From positions 9,730,001 to 9,794,000 of the forward strand of contig JAUIMM010000040.1 in NCBI GenBank assembly GCA_031769625.1: a DNA stretch of 64,000 nt, given 5' to 3'. Positions 41,932 to 53,682 of this stretch are shown one piece after another. This DNA comes from Taudactylus pleione (Eukaryota; Chordata; Amphibia; Anura; Myobatrachidae). A program made the position numbers and the translations under genes. Numbering within the stretch: position 1 is the stretch's first letter; each line of letters begins with the position of its first letter. The notes beneath the pieces were generated by a model. The model searched no databases, had not been told where the DNA came from, and saw only the letters and a program-made list of their open reading frames with translations.

Positions 41932-42945
41932 GGGCCGGATTAAGGTCTGTGGGGGCCCCTGGGCAACAAACTTGTGGGGGCCCCTATATACCACAGTTTC
42001 TCATCACCCTAGGAACATTTTTTTTTCTTTTATTCACCTCCGTAGTAATGCTCCTCTTGCAATGCCCACTGTAGTAGTGCCCCTTATGCAATGTCCCCAG
42101 TAGCAGTGTCCCCAGTAATGGTCCCCCATATGCAGTGCCCACTGTAGTAGTCCCCCATATGCAGTGCCACCTGTAGTAATGCTCCTTATGCAGTGCAGAC
42201 AGTAGTGGTCCCCCTATGCAGTGCCCCTTATATAATGCCCCTGTAGTGTCCCTAATATAGTGCCCCCAGACCCAGTAGAGTGGTCCCCCCCAATGCAGTG
42301 CCCCTTATATAATGCCCCAGTAGTGGTCCCCCTATAGAGACCCCCAGTAGTGGTCCTTATATAGTGCTCCAGACCCAATAGTGGTACCCCCTATGCAGTG
42401 CCCCTTATATAATGCCCCCAGGAGTGGTTCCCCTATACAGTCCCCCAGTGGTGTCCCTTATAAAGTGCCCCGACCCAGTAGTGGTCTACCCCAATGCAGT
42501 GCCCTTATATAGTGCCCCCAGTAGTAGTCCCCCCTATGCATTACCCCCAGTAGTAGTCCCCCAATGCACTGACCCTAGTAGTGCCCCCCCCAGTGCCCTC
42601 TGTAGCGCCCCCCTCTATGCAGTGCCCTCTGTAGCGGCCCCCTTACACACACACACACAAAACAGAAATCACGACTTACCTGAATCGTCGCTCCTGGCGC
42701 GCCCGCCGCAGTCAGCTCCGGGTCCCGGCTCTTCTCCTTCAGTATGGGAGAGACGTCAGCATGATGACATCTCTCCCATCACACGCTGTGGGGGGAACCG
42801 GAAGGCGGAGCTCATGAGTGAGCTCCAGCCGGCGCCCTCCATTGTGCAGCAGTCAATGAGAGTCTGTCTGACTCTCATCAGCTGCTGTAACATACACACA
42901 GCTGCCGCCGGCGGCTGTGTGTATGTCACTGTGTAGTGACATATA
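41932..42945. mobile_element. DNA transposon remnant starting CAGGGCCGGATTAAGG
   Basis: A sharp left end, CAGGGCCGGATTAAGGTCTG, then GGGGGCCCCTGGGC, a minisatellite and a GC-rich 3' part with hairpins such as GGGAGAGACGTCAGCATGAT/ATCTCTCCC. No matching right end found. Confidence 0.45.
42050..42640. repeat. Minisatellite, ~30-36-bp units
   Basis: Units like CAGTGCCCCTTATATAATGC followed by CCCAGTAGTGGTCCCCC. The 174-codon Pro/Val/Ser-rich frame at 42412-42936 is an artefact of this array. Confidence 0.9.
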
Positions 42946-43378
42946 TATCTTTTAAATATAAAAACCAAGGAAACACTTTCCAATGTAATAGATGAGTAAA
43001 ATATATAGAAGTAATAGCTACTGTAGTTCCAATAATAGATTTCTGTAAAAAAATCCAACAAATAAAATCAATTAATAAAAATGTAAAGAGAACATCGCTC
43101 GTGAAAAGTACCACATTGGTTGGTATGGCAATTTAATGAATGTATCATACATGTAAAAATAGAAAATCTGCAATAATCACTACAAATATAAATTCACATA
43201 AGAAAATTACAGTTGGGGTAATTAATAGGGATGATACCCCTTTAAAAGTATAGCATGCTGCCAAAACTATTTTGCGATCTAGACGTCGATTAATGTCCTC
43301 ATGATTACAATAGAGGCATCAAAATAATTAAATGAACAAATCACTTGTGAAGTAAGTTAGGAACCACAAGTCCCATAG
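42946..43378. other. AT-rich, unassigned
   Basis: No recognisable feature. Confidence 0.5.
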
Positions 43379-43540
43379 GGGTATATTTACTAAAGTGAGC
43401 GTTTTAGAAGTGGAGATGTTGCCCATCGCAACCAATCAGATTCTACTTAACATGTAACTAGCACTTTCTAGAAGATAATAGTTACAATTTGATTGGTTGC
43501 TATGGGCAACATCTCCACTGCTTATAAAAACCCTTAGACT
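43379..43540. mobile_element. Foldback MITE (CAACCAATCA hairpin)
   Basis: GTGGAGATGTTGCCCATCGC pairs with CTATGGGCAACATCTCCAC; inner CAACCAATCAGATT and TTTGATTGGTTG also pair. Begins near GGGTATATTTACTAAAGTGA. A related copy lies at 47990-48160. Confidence 0.8.
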
Positions 43541-44084
43541 TATGAATGAGGAATGAATACTTTATTACCTGTAGCTCCGGCTGTATATTGATATCTCAAG
43601 TCCGGTGAATATGCAGATAGCCACCCGGATTGTAATGCTCCAGAGCCACTCACAGCCACATCAATTCCTCCTCATACTGTGAAATATGCACCGATGCTGA
43701 TGATCTCCAGGCCAAACAGGGGGTAATCAGAGGAAACAGCTTGTAGAAAAAAGTAGCAATGTGCTAATAATCTTCTGACATGAGTCCTTATCAAAGAGCT
43801 TAGGTGGCCAATGCCTAGCCCCTTACCGGTGCATCTTGGTGCATTAGAGATGGAGCACAATCAGGGCGGCACGGACAGATCATCACTGAGGTTGGGATGC
43901 TCATAAACCTTTACTCCACTAGCAATCATGGACCAGCATGGACCATTCAAGCCATGGGGTGTGTTCACTTCCTTTTCCTCCATTGAAGTTGTGTGTTTCC
44001 ATTATTTTTAACTAAGAAACAGCCCAGTGCACACTATATTAAGGATATCCTAGCATGAAGATTTATTTGAAAATCACATTCTCC
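43541..44084. other. Non-coding, unassigned
   Basis: No gene; probably upstream remnant of the gypsy fragment that follows. Confidence 0.4.
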
Positions 44085-45487
44085 TGCATAGGTGGGATTC
44101 TTCTTTAAGAAGACAGATAGTAAGACTTTGTAGCTGCTTCTTCTACTTGCGTCCAACATAAAACTCAGTCACAAGCCCCTTTTGGTCCCTTAAAATCACC
44201 TTCTGTCCGTCAGTGTACACACATTTCCATGGATTTCATCACCGACCTCCCATTATGTAAAGATTTCACACAATCTGGGTTATAGTAGATCATTTTTCTA
44301 AAACAGCAACATTTTCATTCCTTTGTAGAGGTTACCTTCTGCTCCTATATTAGTACAATTATTTGTCAAAGAAATGTTAAGGTTACACAGATTCTCCAAG
44401 GATATAGTCTTTGTTCATGGGACACAGGGCCTGATTCAGAGCCGGACGCTATTTGTGCTCGCTCGTTCAGAAAAAGGGGCCGGCTATTTAAATTGAGCAC
44501 TCGCTCTTTGCGGTCTGTTGACGCCTCTATTTCTGAGCGAGCGAACAAAATATGCGCTCGCTATTTTGTAAAGACGCCCCCTGGCCGCTCGTATCCTACA
44601 TCATCTCCGCTATTTATTTGATTAATCGAGTACATCAAAAGGCACCTGAACTGCTCGCAGTGCTTGTGGTAGGATTTTCCTACCGCAATCATGCGAACAG
44701 TTCAGGCTAAGAAACAACCAAGTGACGTGGTCGATGACGCTGCTTTGTTAATTATGCACACCCTTAAAACGCCCGTTTTGACCGTTTGGCACGCCTGCGT
44801 TCGGATCTCCACTCCCCGTTTTCAAGCACCTTTCCTTGTTACCACCCACAAACGCCTCATCCTGTCACTCAAATTAGCAGGCACTCGCTATTTTGCGAGC
44901 GCTCGATTTCCGACCATAATGACTGGGTGGCACATGCGCATTACGACCCATACGCATGCGCAGATGTGCGAACATCGCTCGGAGCGAACGAGCGACCGCT
45001 TACGAGCGGCTCTGAATCAGGCCCACAGTTCACTACTAAGCGCTGGAGAGCTCTTGTAAATGTTTTGACATTAAACTGAGCAAGTGTATTGAGACCTAGA
45101 AAAGCTCATCAGAATGCATGTTTATGCCAACCAGGATGATTGGTTAAATCTACAGCCTTGGACACATTTTTCCATAACAGCATATTCCATGAGCCTACAG
45201 TCTATTTCTCATCATTTAGTCAGTACGTATATCACCCAGTTCTACCAGAGTTACCATCTTGTCCGTTCGTTTCACTTCCTGCTGTTCAAAATCTGATCCA
45301 ATACTTTTTAGATATTTGGAGCAAACTTAAGAGAAACCTTGTTAGGACCTCTTCTCATTATAAAGGCTTTGCTAGCAAAAGGAGATGGTATGTTCCCTCA
45401 TTAGGCCCTGGAGATAGGGTTTGGACTAGGTTAGAAGTACAAACTATGAAATTTGCTCCAAAATGTATTAGACCATTTACTCTATAG
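44085..45487 (+). pseudogene. Ty3/gypsy integrase fragment, interrupted by MITE B3
   Basis: A broken integrase region read mostly in one direction: zinc-binding region residues near 44100-44160, then the core (HISMDFITDLPLCKGFTQ-like, ~44225-44275; VVDHFSKTATFIPLC, ~44283-44330). The MITE then interrupts the VFVHGTQFTTKRW segment, the position of the conserved D-R-G-x-Q-F-T-S motif. After it come QDDWL (~45135), HPVLPELPSCPFVSLPAVQN (~45235-45295), LDIWSKLKRNLVRTS, LGPGDRVW (~45404) and KFAPKCIRPFTL. Stops and shifts are present, and the catalytic Asp of the second motif is replaced. Integrase would insert element DNA into host DNA; this copy cannot. Confidence 0.85.
44427..45024 (+). mobile_element. 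MITE B3, TSD ACA
   Basis: Ends GGGCCTGATTCAGAGCCGG and GGCTCTGAATCAGGCCC, with ACA at 44424-44426 and 45025-45027. Leaving it out restores the reading frame of the surrounding gypsy integrase across the join, which confirms boundaries and TSD. Confidence 0.95.
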
Positions 45488-45900
45488 GGGCAGGCATACA
45501 GCTATCCTACTTTTATGTGTGTGGTCATGTGACCACTGAAGTGACACTTGACGACAAATTCAAATCCAGCCTCCTATATAAACCCCACTCTGGCACTAAA
45601 GCAGTGCCTCAGTGCCATCCTTACTTTCCTGTGGTCGAGCAATATTGTTTCAGACTTCTACCTCCTACTCTGTGTTCTGACTTTGCTTCCTGTTTGCTCC
45701 TTGGGTATTTCTGACCCATAGCTAATCTGACTACCTTCACTTGTTTCACTGAACATCCTGTCTCACTAGGTACTCTGTGTGTTAAACACAGCAAAGTCCA
45801 AATCCCCTTGCAGGGGTCCCTGGGGGAGACCACTGGCACATTAAACTGCATAACTCTGTTCTGGGTAGCAACAAACCTAGTTGGCAGTAGTCATCCATAA
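45488..45900 (+). repeat. Probable LTR fragment after gypsy integrase
   Basis: Immediately 3' of the integrase end. It has TCCTATATAAACCCC at ~45572, C/T-rich sequence and CCCTTGCAGGGGTCCCTGGG. Position and promoter-like content suggest an LTR; its partner is not in the window. Confidence 0.4.
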
Positions 45901-46079
45901 AATCTATACATTTGTGTCATAAATCTTTTATGGGGCATCTACAAAAGGCAAAGAGTGTGTCAGAAGCCTTTACCCTAGAGCGCTCCGCAAGACTGAAATC
46001 CTTCCAATCCATGAGGAATTGTAGAACAACTGTGGAAACAGCGGAGACTTTTTTTTTTTTTACATATTTCATACTTCTC

Positions 46080-47080
46080 CTATAGTAGTACTAAGATGAG
46101 AGATGAAGAAAACATGGAAGTAGAAAAAATATTGATCACCATGAGTTTTAATAAATTAACATGAAATAGCCTTGAAACATGTATGGAGGTTGGCAAATCT
46201 AACTTGAAAGTCACCAGATTCCGTTTTTGAAGGCACAATATATTGCAGATGAAGTCTAGGGACTCAACTCTGTGTCCCAAATAAATTTAGGAATTGCACT
46301 TCTCCTTTTGTCCACCGAAGACTGTTATATAGAGAGAATTTTTGTTAAATTCTCTTTAACTTGGTCCAGTTGTTGCAAAACTTCTAAAAAAAAAAACCAG
46401 TGGAAACCTCAGGATTTGTCATGGAGGAAAACACAGGAAGAAAAGGTAACAACCATATTGGGCAATTTCAGTCCAAGGTCCAAGATCTATCCAGTTGTCC
46501 TGGTTAGATATAATAAAAATTCTGAAGAAAGTCTTGATGTCCTGATTTATCTTGTAAGTTGGACTGTGCATATAGTTGAAATATTTTGTTTCACATTAAA
46601 GCTCTTCAGTACTTGGACACAAAATGCATCCCCTGATCAGAGACAATCTCTTGAGGACAGTTGTGCAATAAAAAATGTTTTAAAAAAAAAGACATTTGCT
46701 AATGTGGAGGCAGGTGAAAGTAATTTCAAGTGAATCAAGTGAGCATATTTAAAAAAAAAAAAAAAAAAGATCAACCTCCCTACAGGTGGTGTTGAATGTC
46801 TTGCTTGGAGGTAATGTAGTTCAAAGATACAGTATGTGAGGCCATGTCTTGTATGAAATTGGCAGAGAAAATAAAGTACCAAATGGCTTCTATAGAGTTT
46901 TGTTTTGAATGCATATTGATCAAGTAGAAACAAATTCTTCCAGATTCCAAGGAAGAGTGAACCAACAGAAATGTTGGCCAATCAGCTCATGAGTCTTTTT
47001 AAGCCCTGAAAAACCCAAGATACCAGAGACATGAGCCAACTGGAGAACTCTGGGGTATAGGTAGGTCCAAAACACACTGG
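46080..47080 (-). pseudogene. Second Ty3/gypsy integrase fragment, opposite strand
   Basis: Read on the minus strand from ~47070: GFF-AxKTHELIGQHF-type zinc-domain residues, a WPHILYL..ITSKQDIQHH stretch (~46860-46790) at the start of the core, an A-rich break, then CPQEIVSDQGMHFVSKY (~46670-46620) matching the conserved D-x-G-x-x-F-V-S-K motif, QDNWIDLGPWTE (~46500-46460), and the C-terminal LDLPTSIHVSRLFHVNLLKL (~46210-46150). Many stops and frame changes. It faces the 44085-45487 fragment tail to tail and is a distinct, more decayed copy. Confidence 0.75.
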
Positions 47081-47990
47081 TAACACTCTGTTTGACAGTG
47101 CAGGTGTAAATATATTATGGTAGATTTAGGATGGTGAGCTGTGTTCTGCAGTTACATGGCCATAACTTTTAATCTCACAGGAATGACAGGGTGGGGACAA
47201 AGAGAGACAGATGCTGGGTGAAGGAGCAAAATGTATCAAGCTGTCATTTTCTATCATTGTCAAATACTGCACAATGATTGTGATTTCTATGCTCAACAAG
47301 GCAAATGTATTATCTTGTCTGTTTGATATAATTATTATTGTAGCCTGTGCATTTTGCTTTAAATTGTCTCCAAATTATTTGGCTGTGAATGTCATTGTTT
47401 TCTGTTTTTTTTGTTTTTGTCTTATATATGTTGCTTGTGGTGATGACAAGAGGAAGAAGAATTGAACAGTCAAGAGTCAGTGAAGGGGGAGGAGCGTCAG
47501 AACAGGAATTAGTGGACGAGGATCTGGGGCATAAGCTTGCGCACGGAACATCCACAGTGTGCCCAGAAACACCATAATGCTGGACGCTGTCTCCATGCTT
47601 GCCATCAAAACTACTGATGTCACTGGAATTCTGATGAGATGATAAAGTTGTGTCCTGTTTATCCATCCCAAAGGGAGGTGAGGAGAGTTCTACTTGGCAT
47701 AATTGTAATTGGAGGCACTAGTGTGTGGCATAACATGGTTATAGATAAGTGAGGTAACACTGTTGAATGCATTGATGAGGAAGATATAATGATATGGGGA
47801 AAGAGTGACTGGGACACAATATTGGGGTAGAGTCAGGGGAATTAATGATCTATGGGGAGATTGATGACCTGAAAATTTAAAATAGCGGTTGATGTGCCTC
47901 TGAATATAGCTAGGCATATGCCTCAGCACATAATATTCATGTCTACACACACTAATGATTAAGGGGATGAGGAACAGTTAGGGATACATT
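47081..47990. other. Non-coding, unassigned
   Basis: Includes weak GTGTGGCATAACATGG repeats at 47690-47780. No gene. Confidence 0.45.
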
Positions 47991-48160
47991 TTCTAAGATG
48001 GGAGTTATATTAAGAAGTGATGTTGCCCATAGCAACCAATCAGATTCTACTTCTCATTTATCTAGCACCTTCTAGAAGATAATACCTGGAATCTGGATGC
48101 TTTGGGCAACATCACTTCTTAATAGAACTCCCATCTTAGTAAATGTACTCCTTAGTGTCA
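47990..48160. mobile_element. Foldback MITE (CAACCAATCA hairpin), second copy
   Basis: AAGATGGGAGTT(A)TATTAAGAAG and its complement near 48120-48140 flank GATGTTGCCCATAGCAACCA and GGGCAACATCAC. Nearly the whole element is one hairpin. Confidence 0.8.
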
Positions 48161-48694
48161 CCTTATGCTACTGGAAACACAAAATCAGGTCGTACATAAA
48201 CATGAGGTTTAATTATGAGGAGAAGAGTGCGTTGTCTATATAAGCAGCCACCTTTTTCTATGAACTTATTTTTACTGCCATTAATGAGGTTGACCTTATA
48301 AGAAAGATCACAGAAAACCTCTACCAAAGAAAATCAGACTTTCAAAAGAAAGTTTTTTACAGAGTGGCAGTTGGTATCTCAACCCTGTGATGTGGTGATC
48401 TGAATCTTATATGGGTGCAATCTATGGCCCGATAGACAATAGACATATCTAAAGGACGATAGAAACTAATTTTAACTCACGCCGGTCATCATTCTGGCGG
48501 GGGAAGCAGAAATAGGCATGCACACTTAGATATGAATGTACCCAATCTGCCCAGCTTTTCCTATCAGAACATGCAAAATGCTGAAACATGTCTACAAAAT
48601 TGGGTGCATTGGCACAAAAATTGCCATGATAATACATCATTTACAGCATAGACCATCAGTTTTGCTGTGACTTTTTCCAATATATGAATAAATG
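48161..48694. other. Non-coding, unassigned
   Basis: No recognisable feature. Confidence 0.45.
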
Positions 48695-48702
48695 TGTTAT
48701 GC

Positions 48703-49008
48703 CAGTGGTTCCCAAACTGTGTGTCATGGCACCCTGGGGTGCCTTTGGAGACTTGCAGGAGTGCCTTAAGTTGGTGGTCCAGCACCAAATCAAATTCTTT
48801 ATGGTCTAGGACAAACAGAAGCGTAAACCTGTCCACCACCACATAACTAAACCTAAGGATGACAGGTAAGCACAATTTACTTCACTTTATTACTTGAATA
48901 CACTTTACTACTTCACTAATTTTTTTGGAATTTTTCATTAACAAACTTTTGGCTTAGGTGCCATGAAAACAATGCTGATACACTTCGGCGCTGTGATTCA
49001 AAAAAGTT
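48703..49008 (+). mobile_element. hAT-like short element (CAGTGGTTCCCAAACTG end)
   Basis: Left end CAGTGGTTCCCAAACTGTGT then GGCACCCTGGGGTGCC, a well-known vertebrate hAT-type end. The right side reaches AAAAAAGTT but lacks the final ~12 bp. Flanks TGTTATGC (48695-48702) and TGTTATAC (49009-49016) match 7 of 8. Confidence 0.6.
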
Positions 49009-49016
49009 TGTTATAC

Positions 49017-49560
49017 TGATTATTTCTGTTATTTAATGGTTATATTAATTATAGGTCCATAAGAGTTTCTTTTATTCACTATTGTAAATTGCTGTGGATT
49101 GGATACATCCTTCTTACACATATATTTTTTACCCTTTGCAGCATATTTATACATAATTGTAACATGTATAGTAGTGCTAGATCTGAACCTTTTATTCAAT
49201 TATTGTGATTATACTGGATGCATTTTGAATGGCATCTGTTCCTGCTGTTACACATTATTGTTCTCTGGGCATATATTGGATCATTGAGTGCACTAAATTA
49301 CAGCTCTTAAATGAAAGTGCATTCTTTAATAATTACTGAGTTTTCTTTAAAATATTTATAATCCAAATAGAGCAACTTTTATTTAAAAAAGCAGATTTCT
49401 CTCTTGCTACTGCTTAGTCTGCTTCCTGTATTCTCTCAATATTCATGATACTATGGTGTACATGTATTGAAATTATGCATTTCTGCAATGAAAAAATAAG
49501 GTTTTGCATGAAATACAATGGTAAAACCTGTACAATACAAATTGTAACAATGTAACATAT
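49017..49560. other. AT-rich, unassigned
   Basis: No recognisable feature. Confidence 0.5.
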
Positions 49561-49562
49561 AA

Positions 49563-49634
<72 letters not shown>
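49563..49634. repeat. (ATT)n switching to (AAT)n microsatellite
   Basis: About nine ATT units run into about fourteen AAT units, forming a perfect hairpin centred near 49591. Confidence 0.95.
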
Positions 49635-50076
49635 GGGGGGTTGATAACTAAGGTCAGGATGTGTTGATCCTGACTATCATGAGGAAGGCCAACGATTGGC
49701 CGATATGCAGTTGGATCTAAAAGCACTTCTAGCAGAGTCACTTCGGTTCAACACTTCTAGCAGTGTCATGTCTGTTCAAATCAGACAGTCCCCACCGCCA
49801 GTGCTCTCGACTGCCAATGCAGAACTGTTGGTGCTTCAGGCAGCCCTCACTACCAGTGCTCCTGCTCCCAGATACCACAGTGGAGCATTCCATACTGGAA
49901 ATTGATCCCCACACACACCTGCCACCTCTAACAGTCCAACACGTGGCAGATCACAGTCTGCAGAACAGTCTGTACACGCCCACTGCCTATTAGGAAGATA
50001 ATTTCCGGGAAGCCTGGCCGTCCACATTGAACTCTGGATTTCGAGAAGCGGAGGACTATCCTTATGTAGTCCGCAC
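49635..50076. other. Non-coding, unassigned
   Basis: A 69-codon frame at 49696 shows no domain. Confidence 0.4.
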
Positions 50077-50532
50077 TAGGGGTCATATTTATCAATTCTC
50101 GAGTTTTAGACCCAACAATTATAAATTATCGCCGCTATTCACGGCAAAAAGAAATCAAGTACTTCCTAAATGTATCAATATTACACCCGCAAGGACAGGG
50201 ACCCAAAGAGGAGCCATCCCTGTGATGTGTTCGGAGTGAAGTGACGGCATCAGTAATCTCTTCATTCCGCTATCAGGACTTTTGATGACCACACATGTGC
50301 AGCGACTGGTTCCTCAGGAACCCTTCCTGGTACTTTTTGTGAATCGTAGCCCATAAGCTACTATAGGATAATGCCATCTGTAAATGGCGTTACCTATCGG
50401 GTCCAACTTCTGGAATGCTTTGCAGATATCCCTCAATGGTACACTCGGGAATATTTATTATTTGGTGATATCCCCCGAAATGGCTGTTTTCAAAGACTGT
50501 ACCGTAAAAATTACTTGATAAATAAGCCCCTA
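50077..50532. mobile_element. Foldback MITE, 456 bp
   Basis: Ends TAGGGGTCATATTTATCAA and TTGATAAATAAGCCCCTA pair. The interior is partly self-complementary. Non-coding. Confidence 0.7.
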
Positions 50533-50855
50533 GGGAACAAACTGTCAATGCACTGAGATACACTAGCACTGCCATTGAAAGTTAACCACAGCCTACAAAG
50601 TATCAAGTTATTATTTTGCTGGACAGCATTCTCGGGCAACACCTCTATAATTGGAGAGACCTGCAGCAACCTTAGGAGCTTTTTAAGACACTGGCTTGAC
50701 TGGGATGGGATTGAGAAATCCCAGCATCATCACAAGGACTTATTCATATGGGATCATCTTATTCTACATGATTTATAGAAGATAGAGAAATATTATCAAT
50801 ATATTAACACTGACAAATGTATACAGCTACCAACCACCCCTGGACCCTTCTTTTC
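50533..50855. other. Non-coding, unassigned
   Basis: Nothing recognisable. Confidence 0.4.
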
Positions 50856-51265
50856 CCTGTCCTGACTTGTAATCTGTAGAATAGCTGTTTTATAGTCAAA
50901 AGTCTTGTTTCCCAATAGTGAGCATAATATTGTCTGTACATGATGTTCATAGAATTCCATAGGATGGGCGTTCTTATAAAGTGTTGCAGTAGCCCTCTTT
51001 ACCTTGACTGTACTTACCTGGGAGACAGGTGAGGGACTCAGTGAACACCACAGTATGTACCTGACATACAAGAGTACTGGCAGAAACAGAAACCAGTCTT
51101 TCATAAGCACAGTCAAGGTAAAGAGGGCTACTGCAACTTTATAAGAACTCCCATCCTCCAGAATTCTATGAACATCACGTACAGACAATATTTTACTCAC
51201 TTTTGGGAATTAAGACTTTTTACCACAATTTGGATCTTTTAAAAAACAGCCATCCTACAGATTAC
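50856..51265. repeat. Inverted repeat, ~150-bp arms
   Basis: 50860-51012 pairs with 51108-51262. Shared blocks are GCAGTAGCCCTCTTTACCTT, TTCATAGAATTC, ATATTGTCTGTAC and TGACTTGTAATCTGTAG on opposite strands. The spacer is ~95 bp. Confidence 0.85.
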
Positions 51266-52553
51266 AAGTCAGAGCATCATACATTTAAAGAACACTCAGG
51301 ACACTCTGTCTTTTAATTATAGAAGACTAGAGGCATTTTTGGATCATACACCAGAATCAGTAACATAACAGTGACACCAACAGGATTCTGCTTAATAGAC
51401 CACTGACAACAGTATCCCAGAGTCCACCACATCCTACTTTACTATGTTTATTGAGTGGCAGGGATACCTCCTTTTATGTAAATCTGCTAACTGGCTTTTC
51501 TCACCTATCTTAGAGCGCTATACACCAATTGTATTACCACTAAGCTATGACAGACGGGACTGGTGACACTATAACAGGGAAACATACATCATGGGCTCCC
51601 CCTCGTCAAAATGTCACTCAGTGTTCGCTTGTTCAGGACAGGGCTGAATTTCCTAGGGGCCACTATGTGACTAATGGATTTTTCAGAAAGTGAGAAAATC
51701 ACTCTGAATTGGTTAGTAGTGCTGAAACCTCATGTTGAGTCTTATCATTACAACTGGCACTGAGGACACTTATAGTGATGTTACATTTTATTTTTAATTA
51801 TGTATGAGTAACTTTCACACACTGCAAAAAATCATATAGAGATGATGATCATCATTGCCAGCAGCACAGATGTTTGCACCAGCCCTCAGGCACCAGGAGT
51901 ATCTCTGCAGGTCTGCATCTGTCCACACACATGTGAACATGACATTACTGAATTCACACGACGACCCTTTGCACCCCTATTCGCTGCTGCCTTGTCCTCC
52001 TTTTGTTTTTTCATTAATATTTTGTTATGTTGTATGTGTGGTTTTATAATTAGCAATGGGAGAGTGAAACTTTATCTACTTCGGCAATACTGTAGCTCTG
52101 AGACAGAGTTCTGTTGTTTGTTGTAAAAACAGTTAGTGGCACTTACAGTAAAAGCGCTGATACAGAGTGCTGGGGGATAATGGGGGAGTTGTATTATAGC
52201 GCACACATCATGCCACTATAACTCTTGCTGCTTCGCCACAGTAAAGAACCACTGACCATTCATTCATTGCCTAGCACATTAACTCGCTATCTTGTAGACA
52301 GCAGCGCTGATAATGACAGGGGCTCATAGCACCCCTGTCATTTAACACCGGACCCCACAATAATACATGGGGAGAAGCGGTATCAGTGCACATAATGTGT
52401 GCTGATACCACTGCTTCCCCATATCGCCCCTTCATACATCTCCCTGAATGTTACAAACGTGATCAGTACATCTCCTGTAAAAGCTCAGATATAAAGCCCT
52501 GGGGTTTTATGTAATAACAGTGAGGTGCACACATAACCTATAGTTATAACTGT
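51266..52553. other. Non-coding, unassigned
   Basis: Includes a small inverted repeat around 52360-52435 (GGGGAGAAGCGGTATCAG / CTGATACCACTGCTTCCCC). No gene. Confidence 0.45.
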
Positions 52554-53097
52554 GGGCCTGATTCAGAGCCGCTCATAAGCGGCCGCTCGTTCGTTCCGAG
52601 CGATGTTTGCCCAACTGCGCATGCATACGGATCGTAATACGCATGCGCGAACCAGTCAGTGCGGCCGAAAATCGTTTGTTCGCTAAATAGCGAATGCCTG
52701 CTATTTTGAGTGACATGAGGAGGCGTATGTGGGTGGTAACATGGGAAGGTGCTTGAAAACGGGGAGTGGAGATCAGAACGCAGGCGTGCTTAAAGGTCAA
52801 AACGGGCATTTTATGGGTGTGCATAATTAATACAGCAGCGTCATTGAACACGTCACTGGGTTATTTTATAGTCAGAACTGCTCGCAAGATTGCGGTAGGA
52901 AAAACCAACCACAAGAATAGCGAGCAGTTCATACGCTGGTCGATGTACTCGATTAATCTAATAAATAGCGGACATGACGTAGGATGCGAGCGGCCAGGGG
53001 GCGTAGTTAACCAAAAAACTACCGCAAGTTTTGTTCGCTCGTTCAGACCTAGAGGTGTGAACAGACCGCAAATAGCGTCCGGCTCTGAATGAATTCC
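52554..53097 (-). mobile_element. MITE B4, TSD TGT
   Basis: Starts GGGCCTGATTCAGAGCCGC and ends in a mutated CTGAATGAATTCC. TGT flanks it at 52551-52553 and 53098-53100. Same orientation as B1. Confidence 0.88.
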
Positions 53098-53116
53098 TGT
53101 GATACAGGGAGCCGGG

Positions 53117-53433
53117 TAATGCTGGGCATACACTATACAACTATCTGTCAGATATCTGTCCAATCTGGCTGGTCGGCATGAAAATCTGGCAATGTATGGG
53201 AGCCAATGACAATCGACCATTTGCTCACAAACACTGAAAAACAGACAAAAATTGTCATCCAGACAAATTGGTTAAATCAAATGAATTTGACCAATCATTT
53301 TTGCCCATTTTCCAGTGTTTAAGACCATATGGTTGATTGTCATTGGCTCCCAAACATTACCAAATTTTCATTCCAATCAGACAGATTGGACAGATATCTG
53401 ACAGATAAATTGTAGAGTTTATGCCCAGCATTA
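53117..53433. mobile_element. Foldback MITE, 317 bp
   Basis: Ends TAATGCTGGGCATACAC and ATGCCCAGCATTA. Paired interior blocks include GACAGATATCTGTCC and GAGCCAATGACAATC with GATTGTCATTGGCTC. A relative of the 41074-41399 element by layout. Confidence 0.85.
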
Positions 53434-53682
53434 ATGAGATTATATAATTACTAATGTGCGAGTTAAACCTCCGATAATAGATCTGAAACATAGCACTAGG
53501 GTTTGATATAAAAACGGTGAGCGGCACACTCTTAGCAAAAGCTCTAATACAGAGCACTGGGGGTTAATGTAACTGTGAGCTGCACACCTACAATAATAGC
53601 TCTGACACAGAACACCAGGGTTCAACATAACAGTGAGCAGCATATCTCTGATACAAGCGTCAGGGTTTAATTTAGAAATACC
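53434..53682. repeat. Degenerate short tandem units
   Basis: About four units around CTCTGA(T/C)ACAGA(A/G)CAC(C)AGGGTT and AACAGTGAGC(A/T)GCACA at ~65-bp spacing (e.g. 53530, 53600). Similar motifs occur near 52500 and 54650. Confidence 0.5.

Noticed and set aside
42412..42936. 174-codon Pro/Val/Ser-rich frame
   Set aside because: It follows the 42050-42640 minisatellite and has no relation to known proteins.
51842..52126. 94-codon Cys-rich frame, possible secreted peptide
   Set aside because: No signal peptide at the start, no family pattern, and low-complexity hydrophobic end; likely chance.
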